A program made the position numbers and the translations under genes. Below, piece by piece: positions 8,775 through 18,605 of a DNA stretch of 64,000 nucleotides (positions are counted from its first letter, which is position 1; each line of letters opens with the position of its first letter). Below the pieces are notes generated by a model. The model saw nothing but the letters and a program-made list of their open reading frames with translations. It was not told the DNA's origin and did no database searches. The stretch is from CAKZNE01 sp002695025 (GTDB lineage: Bacteria; Bacteroidota; Bacteroidia; Flavobacteriales; Schleiferiaceae): NCBI GenBank assembly GCA_913043285.1, contig CAJWML010000001.1, forward strand, positions 682,001 to 746,000. The letters run 5' to 3'.

Positions 8775-10274
8775 ATGATTCTTAAAACTATAAATAGCAA
8801 ACTATATGTTGTACTCCTGGTAGGTCTCTTCGGAGGAATGATATCCTCCTGTAAGAAAGATTTCATGGAGGTACCTCCCCAGGGCCAACTAACCAGCGAG
8901 CAGTTTCCCACTTCTCCGGAGCATGCCTTACTTGCTGTTAACGGAGCTTATGGTTCCATGAGAAACTGGAATTACAATTATGGCGGATTCCCGGTGGCTG
9001 ATATTCTATCCGATGATGCCCGCAAAGGGAGCAACCCGGGAGATGGAGCAGCCATGAATCTGATTGATCAATTTCAGTATACACCTACGCAAAGTACTTT
9101 TAGTGTGTATTATGCAGCTCTGTATCGAAGTATCCTGCATGCCAATGTAGTGATCGAAAAGGTTCCGGACATTGCCATGGATGCAGAACTTAAAAATCGC
9201 TATATCGCGGAAGCAAGATTCCTGAGGGCTTTCCATTACTTCAATTATGTAAGGGCCTATGGCGATGGGGTAATTGTTACCACTACCAGCCCTGACCCTG
9301 AAGCTACACGATCCCCCCAAAGCGAAATTTATAAGCTGATCATTAGTGATCTTGAATTTGCGATTGAAACGCTTCCTACTAAAAATGGTGCGGATTATAC
9401 TGCAGCTGACAAGGGAAGAGCTACCCGTGGTGCGGCCCAGGCCTTATTGGCACGGACTTATCTCTACATGAAGGACTTCGGGAATGCCCAGAAGTATGCT
9501 GAGGATGTTATAAACTCTGGAGACTATGATTTGGAACCGAACTTTGGAGATGTATTTACCGTAGCGTCAGAATTTGGTATTGAATCTGTATTTGAACTGG
9601 GCGCTTTCCCCCAAACCGGAGGCTTTATAAATGGCGGAAATCAATATAGTAATACGCAGGGCGTAAGAGGTGATCCCAATAATGGATGGGGTTTTAGCCG
9701 CCCCTCTCTGGACCTGATAAATTCTTTCAGGGATGCGGGTGATACTGTGCGACTGGATGCAACGGTAATATTTGTGGGAGAGATTCTCGGCAATGGCACG
9801 GACACTATATTTGGCGATGAAAACACTCCGGATAGCACTTTTGAAAACGGCCAGTTGGTTGAGGTGGAAACCTATAATCAAAAGGTGTATAGCACCGGGA
9901 ATAATGAATACCAATGGGGAAACAATGTTCGGTACATCCGCTTTGCCGAAGTTCTGCTTATTGCGGCAGAAGCCGCTAATAAGAACGGAGCTTCAGGTAT
10001 AGCTCTTACTTATTTAAACAGGGTTCGGCAACGGGTAGGCCTTGGGGATATCAACGTTACAGATCAAAATCAATTGGATGATATAATATTTGAAGAAAGA
10101 CGCCACGAATTGGCGATGGAGCAGCATCGCTTTTGGGATTTAGTACGCACCGGCCGGGCTCCTGCAGTACTTGGTCCTTTGGGCTTCCAGGAGGGAAAAC
10201 ATGAGTTGTTCCCAATCCCTCAGGCTGAAAGAGATATTTCCGGCAACCGGATTAGTCAAAATCCTCAGTGGTAA
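8775..10274 (+). CDS. SusD/RagB-family nutrient-binding lipoprotein
   Basis: A 499-residue surface lipoprotein that binds glycan and caps the SusC channel. The lipobox ISSC puts the lipidated Cys at 26, followed by KKDFM, a charge pattern consistent with surface export. The TPR-like helical core contains the SusD hallmarks FLRAFHYFNYVRAYGD, GRATRGAAQALLARTYLYM, YIRFAEVLLIAAEA and ERRHELAMEQHRFWDLVRTG, ending KHELFPIPQ. It lies 18 bases after the SusC gene, clearly as a pair. Confidence 0.95.
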   Translation: MILKTINSKLYVVLLVGLFGGMISSCKKDFMEVPPQGQLTSEQFPTSPEHALLAVNGAYGSMRNWNYNYGGFPVADILSDDARKGSNPGDGAAMNLIDQFQYTPTQSTFSVYYAALYRSILHANVVIEKVPDIAMDAELKNRYIAEARFLRAFHYFNYVRAYGDGVIVTTTSPDPEATRSPQSEIYKLIISDLEFAIETLPTKNGADYTAADKGRATRGAAQALLARTYLYMKDFGNAQKYAEDVINSGDYDLEPNFGDVFTVASEFGIESVFELGAFPQTGGFINGGNQYSNTQGVRGDPNNGWGFSRPSLDLINSFRDAGDTVRLDATVIFVGEILGNGTDTIFGDENTPDSTFENGQLVEVETYNQKVYSTGNNEYQWGNNVRYIRFAEVLLIAAEAANKNGASGIALTYLNRVRQRVGLGDINVTDQNQLDDIIFEERRHELAMEQHRFWDLVRTGRAPAVLGPLGFQEGKHELFPIPQAERDISGNRISQNPQW

Positions 10275-10297
10275 TAGTTTATAATCTATTTTACCTA

Positions 10298-10327
10298 TTG
10301 CCAGTTAATAAGAAAGGGTTATTTTTA
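10298..10327 (+). promoter_or_regulatory. Candidate internal promoter upstream of the LamG gene
   Basis: TTG (10298-10300), a 19-base spacer and TATTTTTA (10320-10327) fit the Bacteroidota TTTG-N19-TAnnTTTG pattern except for the last base. The gene starts 32 bases downstream, in the 85-base gap after susD. Confidence 0.45.
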
Positions 10328-10359
10328 CACTTACTAAGTATTAATTAAATCTTAAGAAT

Positions 10360-11625
10360 ATGAAAGTTTCGATTAAAGGCCTGGCCATGTTGGCTATGGC
10401 GGGAGTTATGAGCCTGGCTGCTTGTAAGAAGGATGACGATGATAATGGTGGGGGCGGCAGCGCTTCAATAAGTAGTATCATGGCTGATAATGTTGATCTT
10501 TACGGGGCTACTGCTGCAACTGACGTGGCCAGTGATGCCCAGATTGTTGTTACCTTCGGTACTGATGTTGATGCTGCTTCTGCAGAAGGCATTAAACTGA
10601 TGCGTGGAACTACAGAAGTTGCTACTACTATTACTACTTCCGGAAAAATGGTAACCATTGTTCCTGATGGCGGTATGGCTACGGGTACAGCCTATACTCT
10701 TGACGTCTCAGGAGTTAAATCTACAGGCGGCTCTGCGATTTCTACAGTTAGTGTAACCTTTACTACGGCAGGTGTTGGTTTGGATACCGCTCCTCAAAGA
10801 GGTGCTCAAACCCTTTACCTGCAATTTGACGGTGATGTTGAGGATCTTGCCGGAACCGCGACTGCTGCTTTTGAACAAAACAGCTGGACTACAGACCGTT
10901 TTGGTAAGGAGAATGCTGCCGCTTATTTTGACGGTGCGCCCAATGGCCCCGGAACTGGAGATGCTGTTGAAATGACGGGAGGACAATTTATGAGCCCCAG
11001 CCAAACCGTTAGTGTGTGGTTTAAAATTAATTCAACTGACTATGCCCAGGGAAATCCCAGCCGCATGATGTTCGGTTCGGCCGTTCTGCACGGTTATTTT
11101 GTGGAAGTATTCACCGCTACCGCTGATAAAAAGATTCGTGGTCTTAAATATACTACTGTACATAAGGTTGATCCTGATCCAAATAATCACGTAGGTGGCC
11201 AGGCTTGGACAGAAGTGACAGGTGGTGGAAATCCTGATGGAGAGAGAACCGTTGTGGATTGGGCCGGAGATCCTTCTGATTTCCTGGCTGACAAATGGTG
11301 TCACATGGTTATGACTTTTGACGCAGCTTCTTATACCAAAACTATCTACCTTGATGGCGTTATGGTTAAACAAATGAATTACAATGCCGGTACTACGGAG
11401 TGGTATCTGAAAGACTTGACATATATGCCCAATCAGGCTGATATTGACCAAAACCTAATGATCGGTTTTGCAGCAGCCAGAGGCAATATGTCTAATACTG
11501 ATAGTTGGGGGTATTACAATGCTACCGAGCAAACCTTTAAAGGAGCTATTGATGATTTCAGGATCTACAACGTAGCCTTGAATAGCGATGAAGTTAATAG
11601 CCTTTACAACTCTGAAAAGCCTTAA
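10360..11625 (+). CDS. Surface lipoprotein with Ig-like and LamG lectin-like domains
   Basis: 421 residues. The lipobox SLAAC gives Cys22, followed by KKDDDDN, the acidic pattern associated with lipoprotein export to the surface. A bacterial Ig-like (Big_5 type) domain covers about 35-140 (VVTFGTDVD, GTAYTLDVSG). A LamG/concanavalin-like domain covers about 150-415 (LYLQFDGDVEDLAG, MMFGSAVLHGYFVE, WCHMVMTFD, KTIYLDGVM, GAIDDFRIYNVALNSDE). No catalytic glutamate pair is evident, so binding is more likely than hydrolysis. Its place after SusC/D is where SusE/F-type glycan-binding proteins usually lie. A terminator follows. Confidence 0.85.
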   Translation: MKVSIKGLAMLAMAGVMSLAACKKDDDDNGGGGSASISSIMADNVDLYGATAATDVASDAQIVVTFGTDVDAASAEGIKLMRGTTEVATTITTSGKMVTIVPDGGMATGTAYTLDVSGVKSTGGSAISTVSVTFTTAGVGLDTAPQRGAQTLYLQFDGDVEDLAGTATAAFEQNSWTTDRFGKENAAAYFDGAPNGPGTGDAVEMTGGQFMSPSQTVSVWFKINSTDYAQGNPSRMMFGSAVLHGYFVEVFTATADKKIRGLKYTTVHKVDPDPNNHVGGQAWTEVTGGGNPDGERTVVDWAGDPSDFLADKWCHMVMTFDAASYTKTIYLDGVMVKQMNYNAGTTEWYLKDLTYMPNQADIDQNLMIGFAAARGNMSNTDSWGYYNATEQTFKGAIDDFRIYNVALNSDEVNSLYNSEKP

Positions 11626-11656
11626 TAAGGCCCACTACAGATAAGCTTAACTATAC

Positions 11657-11689
11657 AAAGCCGTCTTTTTTAAGACGGCTTTTTTTATT
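11657..11689 (+). terminator. Rho-independent terminator
   Basis: An 11-bp perfect stem (11657-11667 with 11672-11682) with a T4 loop continues into a T-rich tract. It closes the SusC-SusD-LamG unit. Confidence 0.9.
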
Positions 11690-11822
11690 AAAGGGGTATA
11701 GAGGAGTTAGTTATATTATGCCGTATTAATAGTAAAGATAATCATGGCTTTTCTTGTGAGGTTGTAAAGGAGTGCTTACATTCTTGAAGCATTAAATCTT
11801 TATTAACCTAAATTCAGTAAAC

Positions 11823-14684
11823 ATGAAAACTCTACTGTTTCCCAGGTTGTACCTGGGGCTTTTGGCTTTATTGCCATACCTGGCCTTTGCCCAATCCGAT
11901 CTATCGGTATCCTTTGATCCTGCTCCTTCTACCTATCACAATTCAAGTCAGGATCTAACCGTTTACTTTGAAGTGGAGAACACGGGAAGTTCCTCTTCAA
12001 GTTCCACCTATGTTCAGGTTTATGTTTCAAGCTCAGCAACCTGGTCTACCGGTAATTCCGGAAACCCCATGAACCCTACCATCTCGGTTGGTGCGTTGAG
12101 CCCCAGCCAAACGAGTAGTGGATCTTACACCATCAGCAACTCTTATCTGGGCGGATCTTATAAATACATACATGTAGTAGTGGATCCGTATAACTATAAT
12201 AGTGAGTCCAATACCGCCAACAATATAACTACTGCGGAACTGACCTATGATTATGCTGATCTTGAAGTGGTTTTTACTCCCACTGCGCCTACGCAGCATG
12301 ACCCCAACACCAATCTAACATTCAGCTTTAAGGTTACGAATAACGGAAATGTGGTTTCCTCTTCTTCACAGCAGGCCGGGGTGTACATATCCAATGTAGC
12401 GGGAACTAATGGAAATCTCATCAATACCGTGTCCGTTAATAGCCTCGGTGTGGGAGCCAGTCAGACTATTCAGTTTACGGTTCCGAGCTCATATCTTACG
12501 GGTAATTGGAAGTATCTCACGGTGGAGGCTTTTCCTCTTAATGACCCTGATCCTTCGGATAATAAAGTTTCAACTACCCTCCAATATCAATATGCAGACT
12601 TTGACGTGTCCATTACCTCGTATCCTTCTGAGCAGGACCCTACCCTATCCTGCCCGGTGTCTTTTGATATCGAGAATATAGGCCCGGTAACATCTCCACC
12701 TACCTATGTAAATGTTTTTGTGAATTCAAGCAGTACCAATTATGCCGCGGGTGGTTCACCTAGTGGGCAACAATATGTTGCAGCCCTAACGCCAGCTGAA
12801 GTTGAAAGCGGAACGTTTAATATTCCTGCTCAATACCTGGGTGGGGCCAACAAATATGTACATGTAGTGGCGGAAAGCTTTACTTACGAGCCCAACACGG
12901 CTAATAATGTAGCCACTATTGAGCTGACATATTTAAAGCCTGACTTGAGAATTTCCAACACCACCATTCCTGCCAACCATGATCCTCAGGATCCTTTGAG
13001 CTTTAATGTAACCATTGAGAATATAGGAGAGGGCAATGCTGAGACCTCCAAGCTGGCATGCTATTTTTCGGGGAATCTCTATGCGCCTGGAAATCCCGGG
13101 AATAATGTTAACCCTTCTAATTTTAATGTGCCTTTTATTAATTCAGGTCAATCTGCCACCATAACTATTTCAACGGGTAGCTACATAGGAGGCTGCGATG
13201 GTACCTACATAAATCTGGAAGCCGATGCTTCGGGAGATCTTGATGAAGAAAATGAGGCCAATAACTGGGAAACCGATAATTACGTAAACTACCAGTCTTA
13301 CGATAACGGAGATCTTCTCCCTTACAATTGTGCCATTTCAAATACTTCTCTCGGCAGGGGGCAAATAGCGGAATTGTCTATTAATGTTCATAACCGGTCC
13401 TGTAATCCCACCTTATCTTCCTGCAAGCTTGGATATTATATTTCCACCGATCAGACCTTAGACGGAAGTGACGTCTCTTTGGGAAGTGTTACCGTACCAA
13501 CCCTCAACGGTAAGGCAACCGTTGAACTGGGAGAGTACGAAATAACCATCCCTTCCAATCAGAGTTACGGCACCAATTATATATTGATAAAGGTGGACAC
13601 TCAGGACGACATTGTGAATGAAAAGAGTGAAACAAACAACCTGGTAGCTTTTGAAATTGAAGTGGGAAAACCAGACTTGACCTACGGTGGCTTTAATCTT
13701 GAAAATGGCCAATTTTACCTTACCCTTGGAGAATATGTGTACGCAGATTTTAGTGTGAGTAATACCGGAAAATCTCCAGCCCCGGCAAGCAGTGCTAAAA
13801 TTTACCTTACTTCAGGATCGTCTCCAACCCTGTCAGGAGCAACACAACTTACGTCTATTAATGTGCCGGCACTCAGCTCCGGAGGAACACATTCCGTTAA
13901 CAATACCGGGATTACCATACCATCCGGAGCATCAACCGGTAGTCGGTATCTTATCCTGGTAGTTGATGCGGGCAATCAAGTTGATGAAGCGTCTGAAAGT
14001 AATAATTCCGATGAACTGTCGGTTTCCCTGGGACTACCAGACTACAGTTTCGGCACCAGCTCCATAAATCCTCCGGATAGTGTATGCTCTAACGGATCTC
14101 CAAAACTTTATGAAGAAGGCGAGCTTACTTTGAGCATTATAATTGAAAATAATACCGACTATAAAGCTCTTGCATCAACCTACGTTGACCTTTACCTGTC
14201 TCACGATACTAAATATGATATCAGTGACGAATTTTTGGATGGTGCCTCTATATTGCCTTTGGAAGGTCATGGGTATACAACCGTAAATTCATTGACCATA
14301 AATGGAGATACTGACTGGGATGAAGGAACCTGGTATGCTATAGCGGTAATAAATAAAAACAACTTTTTTGTAATCGAGTCCAATACCAAAAACAATAGTA
14401 AAGCCTTTGAATTTTGCTATGACAAGGATATGTCAAATGGAAGAATAGCCGTAGAAGGCGACCCGTTTCAAAATGAAGGGCGTACGGCAAGCTTTACGGA
14501 AGGGGTTAAGAACTCCTCTTTTAAACTTATGGAGGCTTATAGTTTACACGGTCAGAAAGTGTTTGATAGTAAGCAAGAAACGGACTTTAACCCAGCGGAA
14601 CTGGAAAGAGGGTTTTACATATTGATAAAGGCCGATGACTTAGGTAATATAAAACGCGAAAAAGTTCATTATGGCTTAGATTAA
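11823..14684 (+). CDS. Secreted CARDB-repeat protein
   Basis: 953 residues with a signal peptide ending AFAQ. About seven tandem CARDB-like (Ig-like adhesion) repeats of roughly 110-120 residues follow, each opening with (A/P)DL or (A/P)DF plus a variable strand and ending with an NNxxxxEL-type strand (ADLEVVF, ADFDVSI, PDLRISN, PDLTYGG, PDYSFGT). The last 70 residues (SFKLMEAYSLHGQKVF, ELERGFYILIK) resemble a degenerate T9SS sorting domain lacking the usual YPNP motif. An extended cell-surface or extracellular role such as adhesion or glycan contact is likely. It lies between two terminators inside the glycan locus, so it is probably its own unit. Confidence 0.8.
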   Translation: MKTLLFPRLYLGLLALLPYLAFAQSDLSVSFDPAPSTYHNSSQDLTVYFEVENTGSSSSSSTYVQVYVSSSATWSTGNSGNPMNPTISVGALSPSQTSSGSYTISNSYLGGSYKYIHVVVDPYNYNSESNTANNITTAELTYDYADLEVVFTPTAPTQHDPNTNLTFSFKVTNNGNVVSSSSQQAGVYISNVAGTNGNLINTVSVNSLGVGASQTIQFTVPSSYLTGNWKYLTVEAFPLNDPDPSDNKVSTTLQYQYADFDVSITSYPSEQDPTLSCPVSFDIENIGPVTSPPTYVNVFVNSSSTNYAAGGSPSGQQYVAALTPAEVESGTFNIPAQYLGGANKYVHVVAESFTYEPNTANNVATIELTYLKPDLRISNTTIPANHDPQDPLSFNVTIENIGEGNAETSKLACYFSGNLYAPGNPGNNVNPSNFNVPFINSGQSATITISTGSYIGGCDGTYINLEADASGDLDEENEANNWETDNYVNYQSYDNGDLLPYNCAISNTSLGRGQIAELSINVHNRSCNPTLSSCKLGYYISTDQTLDGSDVSLGSVTVPTLNGKATVELGEYEITIPSNQSYGTNYILIKVDTQDDIVNEKSETNNLVAFEIEVGKPDLTYGGFNLENGQFYLTLGEYVYADFSVSNTGKSPAPASSAKIYLTSGSSPTLSGATQLTSINVPALSSGGTHSVNNTGITIPSGASTGSRYLILVVDAGNQVDEASESNNSDELSVSLGLPDYSFGTSSINPPDSVCSNGSPKLYEEGELTLSIIIENNTDYKALASTYVDLYLSHDTKYDISDEFLDGASILPLEGHGYTTVNSLTINGDTDWDEGTWYAIAVINKNNFFVIESNTKNNSKAFEFCYDKDMSNGRIAVEGDPFQNEGRTASFTEGVKNSSFKLMEAYSLHGQKVFDSKQETDFNPAELERGFYILIKADDLGNIKREKVHYGLD

Positions 14685-14716
14685 AAAGAACTACGTTTTT
14701 TTGTAACTTTAAAATG

Positions 14717-14746
14717 CAGGGCTCATTTTTGAGCCCTGTATATTTG
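14717..14746 (+). terminator. Hairpin terminator overlapping a possible -7 element
   Basis: A 9-bp stem (14717-14725 with 14730-14738) closes a T4 loop. It follows the CARDB gene but the T tract is weak. The bases just after it, TATATTTG (14739-14746), match the -7 consensus and could start transcription of the enzyme genes, although the ATG at 14755 would then be almost leaderless. Confidence 0.55.
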
Positions 14747-14754
14747 TTGACACT

Positions 14755-16449
14755 ATGAGAATCAAGGGAAAAACTATTTTTAAAATTATGATCGTCCTAT
14801 TTTCTTTGGCGATCGTCCAATGCAAGAAAGATCAAAAAGATGTTCAAACTGATCCTGGCCCTAATCCAACGGATACCACTAAGAAGGAACTTACCCTGGT
14901 ATCTGTCATAAGTGCAGAGGGTCAGAACTTTAAAGCCACCGGAAGAATACTTGATGTAAGCCGGAATCCGGAGATAAACGTGGTTTTTAACCATCCGGTT
15001 GATTCTACTACCATTACAAGAAATTCAGTACGAATTGCCTCTTCAGGATTTTCAGGCGATCTTAACCTTAGCCTTTCAGATAGTAATAAAGTCTTAAGGA
15101 TCAGGCTGAACGGAATGCTGAAACATCTTCAGCGCTATACCTTATTTCTCACCAACAACATTAAAGAAGCCAACGGAGGCTCATTTAGTGGGTTTGAAAA
15201 GGAATTCTACACGGAACTGGACCCCACGCCCAAACTTCCGTTACTAACCGATGAAGAGCTACTTACCAAGGTACAGGAGCAAACCTTCAAATACTTCTGG
15301 GATTTCGGGCACCCTGTAAGTGGCTTGGCCCGTGAGCGCAACACCTCCGGTGAACTGGTTACCATTGGAGGCTCCGGCTTTGGCGTAATGTCCATCCTTG
15401 TGGGGATCGAACGGAATTTTATCACCCGCACGGAAGGAGTGGACCGCCTCACTACTATTGTTGATTTCCTGACTACCGCAGACCGCTTTCATGGTGCCTG
15501 GCCCCACTGGATGAACGGCACTACCGGTAAAACCATTCCCTTTAGCCCTGATGATAACGGGGCGGACCTTGTAGAAACGGCTTTTATGATAGAGGGACTT
15601 CTGACCGTACGGGAGTATCTCAACCCGGCTTCCACTGAAGAAAATAGCCTTATCGCCAAGATTGACAGCCTTTGGTACGATGTGGAGTGGGATTGGTTTA
15701 CCAAGGGCGGAGAAGATGTGCTTTACTGGCATTGGAGCCCCGATAAAGGTTGGGCCATGAACCTGCAGATACGAGGGTGGAATGAAGGGTTGATCATCTA
15801 TTTCCTGGCCGCGGCCTCCCCAACGCATCCCATTGATCCTTCTGTATATCACAACGGTTGGGCCAAGAACGGAGATATGCAGAATGGCAATTCATATTAC
15901 GGCATCACCCTGCCCCTTGGTTCAGCCAGTGGAGGTCCGCTGTTCTTTGCCCATTATTCTTTCCTGGGGCTTAACCCTACCAATCTTACCGATCAGTACG
16001 CCAACTACTGGGATCAAAACCGCGCACATACGCTCATCAACCGCCAGTACTGCATAGCCAATCCAAGAAATTACGTGGGTTACAGTGCCGACTGCTGGGG
16101 GCTCACCGCCAGTGATGGCAATTCCGGCTATTCGGCTCACTCACCGGGTAATGACCGGGGTGTGATTACGCCCACCGCGGCACTTTCCTCCTTTCCCTAT
16201 ACACCCCAGGAATCTATGGATGCCTTGAAGTTTTTCTACTACACCATTGGAGACCGTACCTGGGGACCGCATGGCTTTTATGATGCCTTTAATTTAACGG
16301 AGGGTTGGTTTGCCAATTCGTATCTTGCCATTGATCAGGGGCCCATCATTGTGATGATCGAGAACCATCGCTCCGGCCTCCTCTGGGATAACTTCATGCA
16401 TGCCCCGGAAGTGGCAGCGGCCATGACTAAATTAGGATTCACAAACTAG
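14755..16449 (+). CDS. GH144-type (glycoamylase Pfam) lipoprotein with Ig-like domain
   Basis: 564 residues; lipoprotein signal with Cys23 (IVQCKKD). A Big_5 Ig-like domain spans about 60-155 (INVVFNHPVD, YTLFLTNNI). The (alpha/alpha)6 catalytic domain at about 165-560 is of the family first named glycoamylase (PF10091). Its characterised members include GH144 endo-beta-1,2-glucanases. GSGFGVM, WPHWM, D271/E274 in GADLVETAF, E344 in RGWNEGL and WHWSPD are visible; the D-x-x-E plus later Glu pattern agrees with acidic residues implicated in GH144. It likely cuts beta-1,2-glucan at the surface or in the periplasm. Related substrates cannot be excluded. Confidence 0.8.
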   Translation: MRIKGKTIFKIMIVLFSLAIVQCKKDQKDVQTDPGPNPTDTTKKELTLVSVISAEGQNFKATGRILDVSRNPEINVVFNHPVDSTTITRNSVRIASSGFSGDLNLSLSDSNKVLRIRLNGMLKHLQRYTLFLTNNIKEANGGSFSGFEKEFYTELDPTPKLPLLTDEELLTKVQEQTFKYFWDFGHPVSGLARERNTSGELVTIGGSGFGVMSILVGIERNFITRTEGVDRLTTIVDFLTTADRFHGAWPHWMNGTTGKTIPFSPDDNGADLVETAFMIEGLLTVREYLNPASTEENSLIAKIDSLWYDVEWDWFTKGGEDVLYWHWSPDKGWAMNLQIRGWNEGLIIYFLAAASPTHPIDPSVYHNGWAKNGDMQNGNSYYGITLPLGSASGGPLFFAHYSFLGLNPTNLTDQYANYWDQNRAHTLINRQYCIANPRNYVGYSADCWGLTASDGNSGYSAHSPGNDRGVITPTAALSSFPYTPQESMDALKFFYYTIGDRTWGPHGFYDAFNLTEGWFANSYLAIDQGPIIVMIENHRSGLLWDNFMHAPEVAAAMTKLGFTN

Positions 16450-16464
16450 CGGTAAAACCAAACG

Positions 16465-17832
16465 ATGAGATTATCATTTTTCGGCTCAATAGCCATTGGA
16501 GGATTGCTTTTGCTTTCCTCTTGTCAAAACTCTTCTGCAACGGGCAAGGAGGAAACCTCCGTGGACAAGGTACAAGCCCCACCAGTCCTGAACGGGGACT
16601 CTCTCCTGACGCTGGTACAAAAACAAACCTTCAATTACTTCTGGGAAGGCGCAGAACCTACTTCGGGACTGGCCCGCGAGCGCATTCACATGGATAACAT
16701 ATATCCCCAGAACGACCAGGACGTGGTGACTACCGGGGGAAGTGGCTTTGGCTTAATGGCCATCCTGGTGGGGGTGGAAAGAGGCTTTATCAGCCGAGAG
16801 CAGGCCCTGGAGCGTTACGAAAGGATTATGGATTACCTGGCTAAAGCCGACCGTTTTCACGGAGCCTGGCCCCACTGGATAAAAGGCCCCACGGGGAAGG
16901 TTCAGCCATTCAGTAAAAAGGATAATGGTGGCGACCTGGTGGAAACCGCCTTTCTGGTGCAGGGGATGATTGCCGTACGTGAATACTTCCGTGACGGTAA
17001 CGAGCGCGAAAAAGAACTGGTGCGGAAAATAGATGAGCTGTGGAAGGGTGTGGAATGGGACTGGTATACCCACGGGCAGGATGTGCTGTACTGGCACTGG
17101 AGCCCCGAGTACCAATGGCAAATGAACTTTCCCGTGGGCGGTTATAATGAATGCCTCATTATGTATGTATTGGCTGCCTCATCGCCTACTCACGCCATTG
17201 ATGCAGAGGTTTACCACAAAGGCTGGGCGCGTAATGACAGTATTATCTCTGAAGAAAGCTATTATGACCTGCCTCTGGTACTCAATCATTATGAACATGA
17301 TGAAGCTGCGGTAGGCCCGCTTTTCTGGGCGCATTATTCCTATCTGGGTTTAAATCCCAAGGGTCTTAAGGATCGATATGGAGATTATTGGGAGCTGAAC
17401 CGCAATCATGCCCTGATCCACTACAAATACTGTGTGGATAACCCGGAAAATTACAAAGGCTACGGTGAAGACTGCTGGGGGCTTACCTCCAGTTATTCCA
17501 TGCGCGGCTATGCCGGTCACCGCCCCGGTGAGGATCTGGGCGTAATATCACCCACCGCGGCACTTTCCTCTTTCCCTTATACACCTGAAGAAAGTATGCA
17601 GTTCCTGAAGTTCCTGTACGCTCCTGAGCAAGATAGCCTCATTGGCAAATACGGCCCGTATGATGCCTTCAGCTTTGAAAATAACTGGTATGTGTCCCGC
17701 TACCTTGCCATTGATCAGGGTCCTATTCCTGTGATGATCGAGAACTACCGCAGCGGCATGCTTTGGAATCTTTTTATGAAGGCCCCGGAGGTGCAGGCCG
17801 GTCTTACTAAATTAGGTTTTACCCATGAATAA
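16465..17832 (+). CDS. Second GH144-type (glycoamylase Pfam) lipoprotein
   Basis: 455 residues; lipoprotein signal with Cys20 (LLSSCQ). It is a shorter paralogue of the preceding enzyme, without the Ig-like domain. It shares GSGFGLM, WPHWIKGPTGK, GGDLVETAF (D157/E160), GGYNECL (E229), YWHWSPE and AIDQGPIPVMIENYRSG. Tandem paralogues probably divide the work, for example surface endo-cleavage and periplasmic trimming; which does which is not visible. It starts 15 bases after its paralogue and overlaps the next gene by eight bases, so translation is probably coupled. Confidence 0.8.
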   Translation: MRLSFFGSIAIGGLLLLSSCQNSSATGKEETSVDKVQAPPVLNGDSLLTLVQKQTFNYFWEGAEPTSGLARERIHMDNIYPQNDQDVVTTGGSGFGLMAILVGVERGFISREQALERYERIMDYLAKADRFHGAWPHWIKGPTGKVQPFSKKDNGGDLVETAFLVQGMIAVREYFRDGNEREKELVRKIDELWKGVEWDWYTHGQDVLYWHWSPEYQWQMNFPVGGYNECLIMYVLAASSPTHAIDAEVYHKGWARNDSIISEESYYDLPLVLNHYEHDEAAVGPLFWAHYSYLGLNPKGLKDRYGDYWELNRNHALIHYKYCVDNPENYKGYGEDCWGLTSSYSMRGYAGHRPGEDLGVISPTAALSSFPYTPEESMQFLKFLYAPEQDSLIGKYGPYDAFSFENNWYVSRYLAIDQGPIPVMIENYRSGMLWNLFMKAPEVQAGLTKLGFTHE

Positions 17833-18595
17833 GCTTGTACTGCTAGTATCCATTATGGTTCATTGGGGCGCGTTTGCTCAGAATGAAGAATTTAAGAGAG
17901 AAGTGTTTGTACACGATGGAGACTCCCTGCTGTACCGCGTGCTTTGGCCTGAAAACTTCGATGCTGATGAGAAATATCCCGTAGTGCTGTTTTTGCACGG
18001 AGCGGGTGAACGTGGTAATGACAACCAAACCCAACTGGTACACGGGAGTAAGCTCTTTCGTGATAGTATTCAAAAATACCCCGCCATTGTCATCTTTCCC
18101 CAATGCCCTCAGGACGATTACTGGGCCAACGTAAAAAAGGAACGTAATGATTACGGCTACCATCACTACTTCAGCAACGGAGAAGAGCCTACCCCATCCA
18201 TGAAATTACTTATGGCGCTGGTAGACTCCGTAGTGTTGATGCCGTACGTAAACACCAACAGGATATACGTTGGCGGCCTCTCTATGGGCGGTATGGGCAC
18301 CTTTGAAATAGTATACCGCATGCCGGATATGTTTGCTGCAGCCTTTCCCATTTGCGGGGGCGGCAATATGGAGTCTGCTGCGGTGTACGCCAAAAAAGTG
18401 CCCTTCTGGATATTCCACGGAGCACAGGACGATATCGTACTGCCCTACCACTCTATCAAAATGCGCAAGGCTATAGCTGATGCCGGTGGAGATGTAGAAC
18501 TCACCATTTATCCCAACGCCAACCACAATAGCTGGGATCCTGCCTTTGCAGAACCCGGCTTATTAAAGTGGATATTTTCCCATTCCAAAAAATAA
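17825..18595 (+). CDS. Secreted alpha/beta hydrolase (esterase-like)
   Basis: 256 residues with a signal peptide (LVSIMVHWGAFAQ). The alpha/beta-hydrolase core has oxyanion motif FLHGAGERGNDN, nucleophile S153 in GLSMGGMGT, the acid in GAQDDIVLPY and the His in NANHNSWDP. It belongs to the predicted phospholipase/carboxylesterase or dienelactone-hydrolase-like group that often accompanies glycan loci. It overlaps the upstream GH144-type gene by eight bases and precedes GH3 by ten. Removal of acyl substituents from the glycan is the most natural role, by inference only. Confidence 0.82.
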   Translation: MNKLVLLVSIMVHWGAFAQNEEFKREVFVHDGDSLLYRVLWPENFDADEKYPVVLFLHGAGERGNDNQTQLVHGSKLFRDSIQKYPAIVIFPQCPQDDYWANVKKERNDYGYHHYFSNGEEPTPSMKLLMALVDSVVLMPYVNTNRIYVGGLSMGGMGTFEIVYRMPDMFAAAFPICGGGNMESAAVYAKKVPFWIFHGAQDDIVLPYHSIKMRKAIADAGGDVELTIYPNANHNSWDPAFAEPGLLKWIFSHSKK

Positions 18596-18605
18596 ATAAA
18601 GACTG

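Noticed and set aside
14755..17832. Starch locus (true glucoamylases)
   Set aside because: The Pfam name glycoamylase is historical; no GH13, GH97 or SusR-type gene is present and the motif pattern fits GH144 better.
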